From assembly GCA_035495315.1 (NCBI GenBank), contig DATJGF010000115.1, forward strand, positions 1 through 5,404: a stretch of DNA of 5,404 nucleotides. The letters run 5' to 3'. Shown here in pieces: positions 4,086 through 5,404 of the stretch. The translations under genes were made by a program, and so were the position numbers. How positions within the stretch are numbered: position 1 is the stretch's first letter; the number at the start of each line of letters is the position of its first letter. Under the pieces are notes generated by a model. It saw only the letters and a program-made list of their open reading frames with translations, had not been told where the DNA came from and ran no database searches. This DNA comes from DATJGF01 sp035495315 (GTDB lineage Bacteria; Verrucomicrobiota; Verrucomicrobiia; Limisphaerales; UBA8199).

Positions 4086-5250
4086 ATTGGCCGACCTATC
4101 GCGGCAATATCAGGTGGCGTTGGGAAAGCACCTTCAGCGAGGTCCGCGAGCGGATCTGGAGCCGGCGCAAGGGCTGGGACGCAAGGCCATGACCCTGGGC
4201 CTGGGTACGCTGGACCTGGTCAGGATTCACGAGCGAACCTTGATTAAATTGGTTTTGCCGGGCGATTCTCCCGCGGCCAGGGAGGAGACCATCCGTCGGG
4301 CGGGGAGTTTTTTTGCCGAGGCCATCACCCCGATCGAGAAGGTTCATCGCACCGCGCGCGAGACCAATGCCCGGCTGCATCAACTCAACCAAATGCTGCG
4401 CCAGCAGAGTGCGGACCTGGCCGCCTCCAACCAGCAGTTGAAAGAGGAAATCGCCCGTCGGAAGTCGGCGGAGGCAGCCCTTGGCAAGAGCGAGCAGCAC
4501 TACCGCGAGTTGTTGGAGCAGTCGCGGCATATGCAGGAACAATTGCGACTCCTCTCCCGCGAGCTGCTGTTGGCGCAGGAAGAAGAGCGCAAGAAGATCA
4601 GCCGCGAACTCCATGACGTCATCGCTCAAACGTTGACGAGCATCAATGTGCGCCTGGCGAAATTGAAAGACGGGGCCACGAGCAACACCAGGGGCCTGGA
4701 ACGAAATATCGCACGCACCCAAAAACTGGTGGAGCAGTCAGTGCAGATCGTCCATCGGTTTGCCCGTGAACTGCGCCCGACGGTGTTGGACGACCTGGGT
4801 TTGATTCCCGCCCTCCACACGTTCCTGAAAAGCTTTCGGGCGGAAACAGGTATCCAGGTCCGTTTCTTAGCCTCGAAGGCAGTTGAGCAAGTGAACGGTG
4901 ACAAACGCACCGTGCTCTTTCGCGTCGCTCAGGAAGCCCTCACCAATGTCGCCCGCCACGCGCAAGCCAGCCAGGCGGAGGTGCAGATTCAGAAACTGGA
5001 TGGCGCCGTTTGCATGACGATAGAAGATAACGGCAAAGGCTTTCACAAGGAACGCGTGTTGCGAGGCAAAAAGGGTAAACGACTGGGACTGCTCGGCATG
5101 AGGGAACGATTGGAGATGGTCGGCGGCGATCTCGCCGTCACATTCGGGCAGGGCAAAGGCACCACCGTAATTGCGCGAGTTCCACTAATTGATCGCGCAT
5201 CGAAGGGGGGGGAAGCTGCGCTAATCACGGCCACTAGAATCAAAATTTGA
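4057..5250 (+). CDS. Soluble NarL/DegS-type (HisKA_3) sensor histidine kinase
   Basis: A complete 397-residue kinase with no membrane helix. Residues 1–97 are a helical region (LEPAQGLGRKAM, TLDLVRIHERTL, FFAEAITPIEKVHR) that resembles RsbU-type N-terminal helical domains; this is a tentative match and the signal is unknown. Residues 98–180 form a long coiled coil. The HisKA_3 dimerisation segment follows: RKKISRELHDVIAQTLTSINVRL with phosphoacceptor His186 (codon 4612–4614), then FARELRPTVLDDLGLIPAL (235–253). The HATPase_c domain shows the N-box EALTNVARHA (Asn297), G1 DNGKGF (324–329), G2 RLGLLGMRER (342–351) and GQGKGTTV (364–371). All catalytic motifs are intact. It should autophosphorylate and pass phosphate to the response regulator five bases downstream. 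It overlaps the upstream pseudokinase by 29 bases. An eight-G run (5205–5212) lies in the codons of the unconserved C-terminal tail. Confidence 0.95.
   Translation: MNLPNIMKDELADLSRQYQVALGKHLQRGPRADLEPAQGLGRKAMTLGLGTLDLVRIHERTLIKLVLPGDSPAAREETIRRAGSFFAEAITPIEKVHRTARETNARLHQLNQMLRQQSADLAASNQQLKEEIARRKSAEAALGKSEQHYRELLEQSRHMQEQLRLLSRELLLAQEEERKKISRELHDVIAQTLTSINVRLAKLKDGATSNTRGLERNIARTQKLVEQSVQIVHRFARELRPTVLDDLGLIPALHTFLKSFRAETGIQVRFLASKAVEQVNGDKRTVLFRVAQEALTNVARHAQASQAEVQIQKLDGAVCMTIEDNGKGFHKERVLRGKKGKRLGLLGMRERLEMVGGDLAVTFGQGKGTTVIARVPLIDRASKGGEAALITATRIKI
5205..5212 (+). repeat. Eight-G homopolymer near the 3' end of the kinase gene
   Basis: Eight consecutive G bases encode part of SKGGE in the tail after the ATPase domain. 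Loss of one G would end the protein soon after at TAA (5222–5224), with tail SKGGKLR; gain of one would end it at TAG (5235–5237). In either case all catalytic motifs remain. It could be a slippery tract or a sequencing error site. Confidence 0.6.
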
Positions 5251-5255
5251 TTAAT

Positions 5256-5404
5256 ATGAAACAAATTACTGTGCTGCTGGCGGAAGATCACCAGATCGTT
5301 CGAGAGGGTTTTCGGTCGTTATTGGAACACGAAAACGATATCCAAGTGGTCGGCGAAGCCGAAACCGGCCGTCAGGCCGTGCAACTCACCCGGAAACTTC
5401 GCCC
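5256..5404 (+). CDS. NarL/FixJ-type response regulator, receiver domain start, cut by window edge
   Basis: The frame opens with ATG at 5256, five bases after the kinase stop codon, and stays open to the right edge (49 complete codons). It begins MKQITVLLAEDHQIVREGF, then LLEHENDIQVVGEAETGRQAVQLTRKLRP. This is the classic first half of a receiver domain of the NarL/FixJ group: acidic pair Glu10-Asp11 for Mg binding, D-H-x-x-V-R-x-G, V-V-G-E-A, G-x-x-A-V. The phosphoacceptor Asp is expected just past the edge, as is the LuxR-type helix-turn-helix output domain, which cannot be confirmed here. Position and type make it the cognate partner of the kinase. No clear Shine-Dalgarno precedes it (the sequence is AT-rich), so translation may depend on coupling to the kinase gene. 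Confidence 0.93.
   Translation, partial: MKQITVLLAEDHQIVREGFRSLLEHENDIQVVGEAETGRQAVQLTRKLR

Noticed and set aside
4096..4722. A 208-codon open frame on the - strand
   Set aside because: It is antisense to the histidine kinase, whose motifs are intact; the frame is a by-product of GC-rich codon use.

Overview
The window holds a moderately GC-rich bacterial chromosomal region. It has five leftward genes (1–2977), a 373-base non-coding divergent region (2978–3350) and three rightward genes (3351–5404). Ribosome-binding sites are patchy: clear in front of two genes, weak or absent elsewhere. Together with the gene types (soluble NarL-type kinase, DUF883 protein, zinc-ribbon/PH protein, BrkB, AI-2E-type permease) this looks to me like an environmental Gram-negative, perhaps Verrucomicrobiota. 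That placement rests on general familiarity with such gene sets, not on a marker gene, and is low to moderate in confidence.

Leftward block, in transcription order: a small stand-alone WYL-like protein (2977–2576), a DUF883/YqjD-type tail-anchored membrane protein (2515–2219), a zinc-ribbon plus two-helix bacterial PH-domain membrane protein (2139–1447), a YihY/BrkB six-helix membrane protein (1412–486), and the start of an AI-2E family (PerM-like) permease (398 to the left edge). Gaps are 34–87 bases with no convincing terminator, so it is probably one operon. Four of the five products are membrane proteins, which suggests a cell-envelope or stress-adaptation cassette.

Rightward block: a 244-residue protein that copies the N-terminal half of the next gene, then a complete 397-residue soluble NarL/DegS-type histidine kinase, then the start of a NarL/FixJ response regulator that runs off the right edge. 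The first protein carries the same N-terminal helical region, coiled coil and dimerisation helix as the kinase. Its phosphoacceptor histidine is replaced by glutamine and the whole ATPase domain is missing. It overlaps the kinase by 29 bases, with the kinase's GTG start and Shine-Dalgarno inside its 3' end. This tandem pseudokinase/kinase/regulator arrangement is the most interesting feature here: the first protein is well placed to act as a dimerisation partner, decoy or sensor modulator of the real kinase.

The divergent region contains no supported gene but is dense in short dyad symmetries. One 14-base palindrome abuts a candidate -35 element, a second lies in that promoter's spacer, and a hairpin sits where the 5' end of the message would fall. 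This suggests, without proof, a regulated promoter for the two-component operon.
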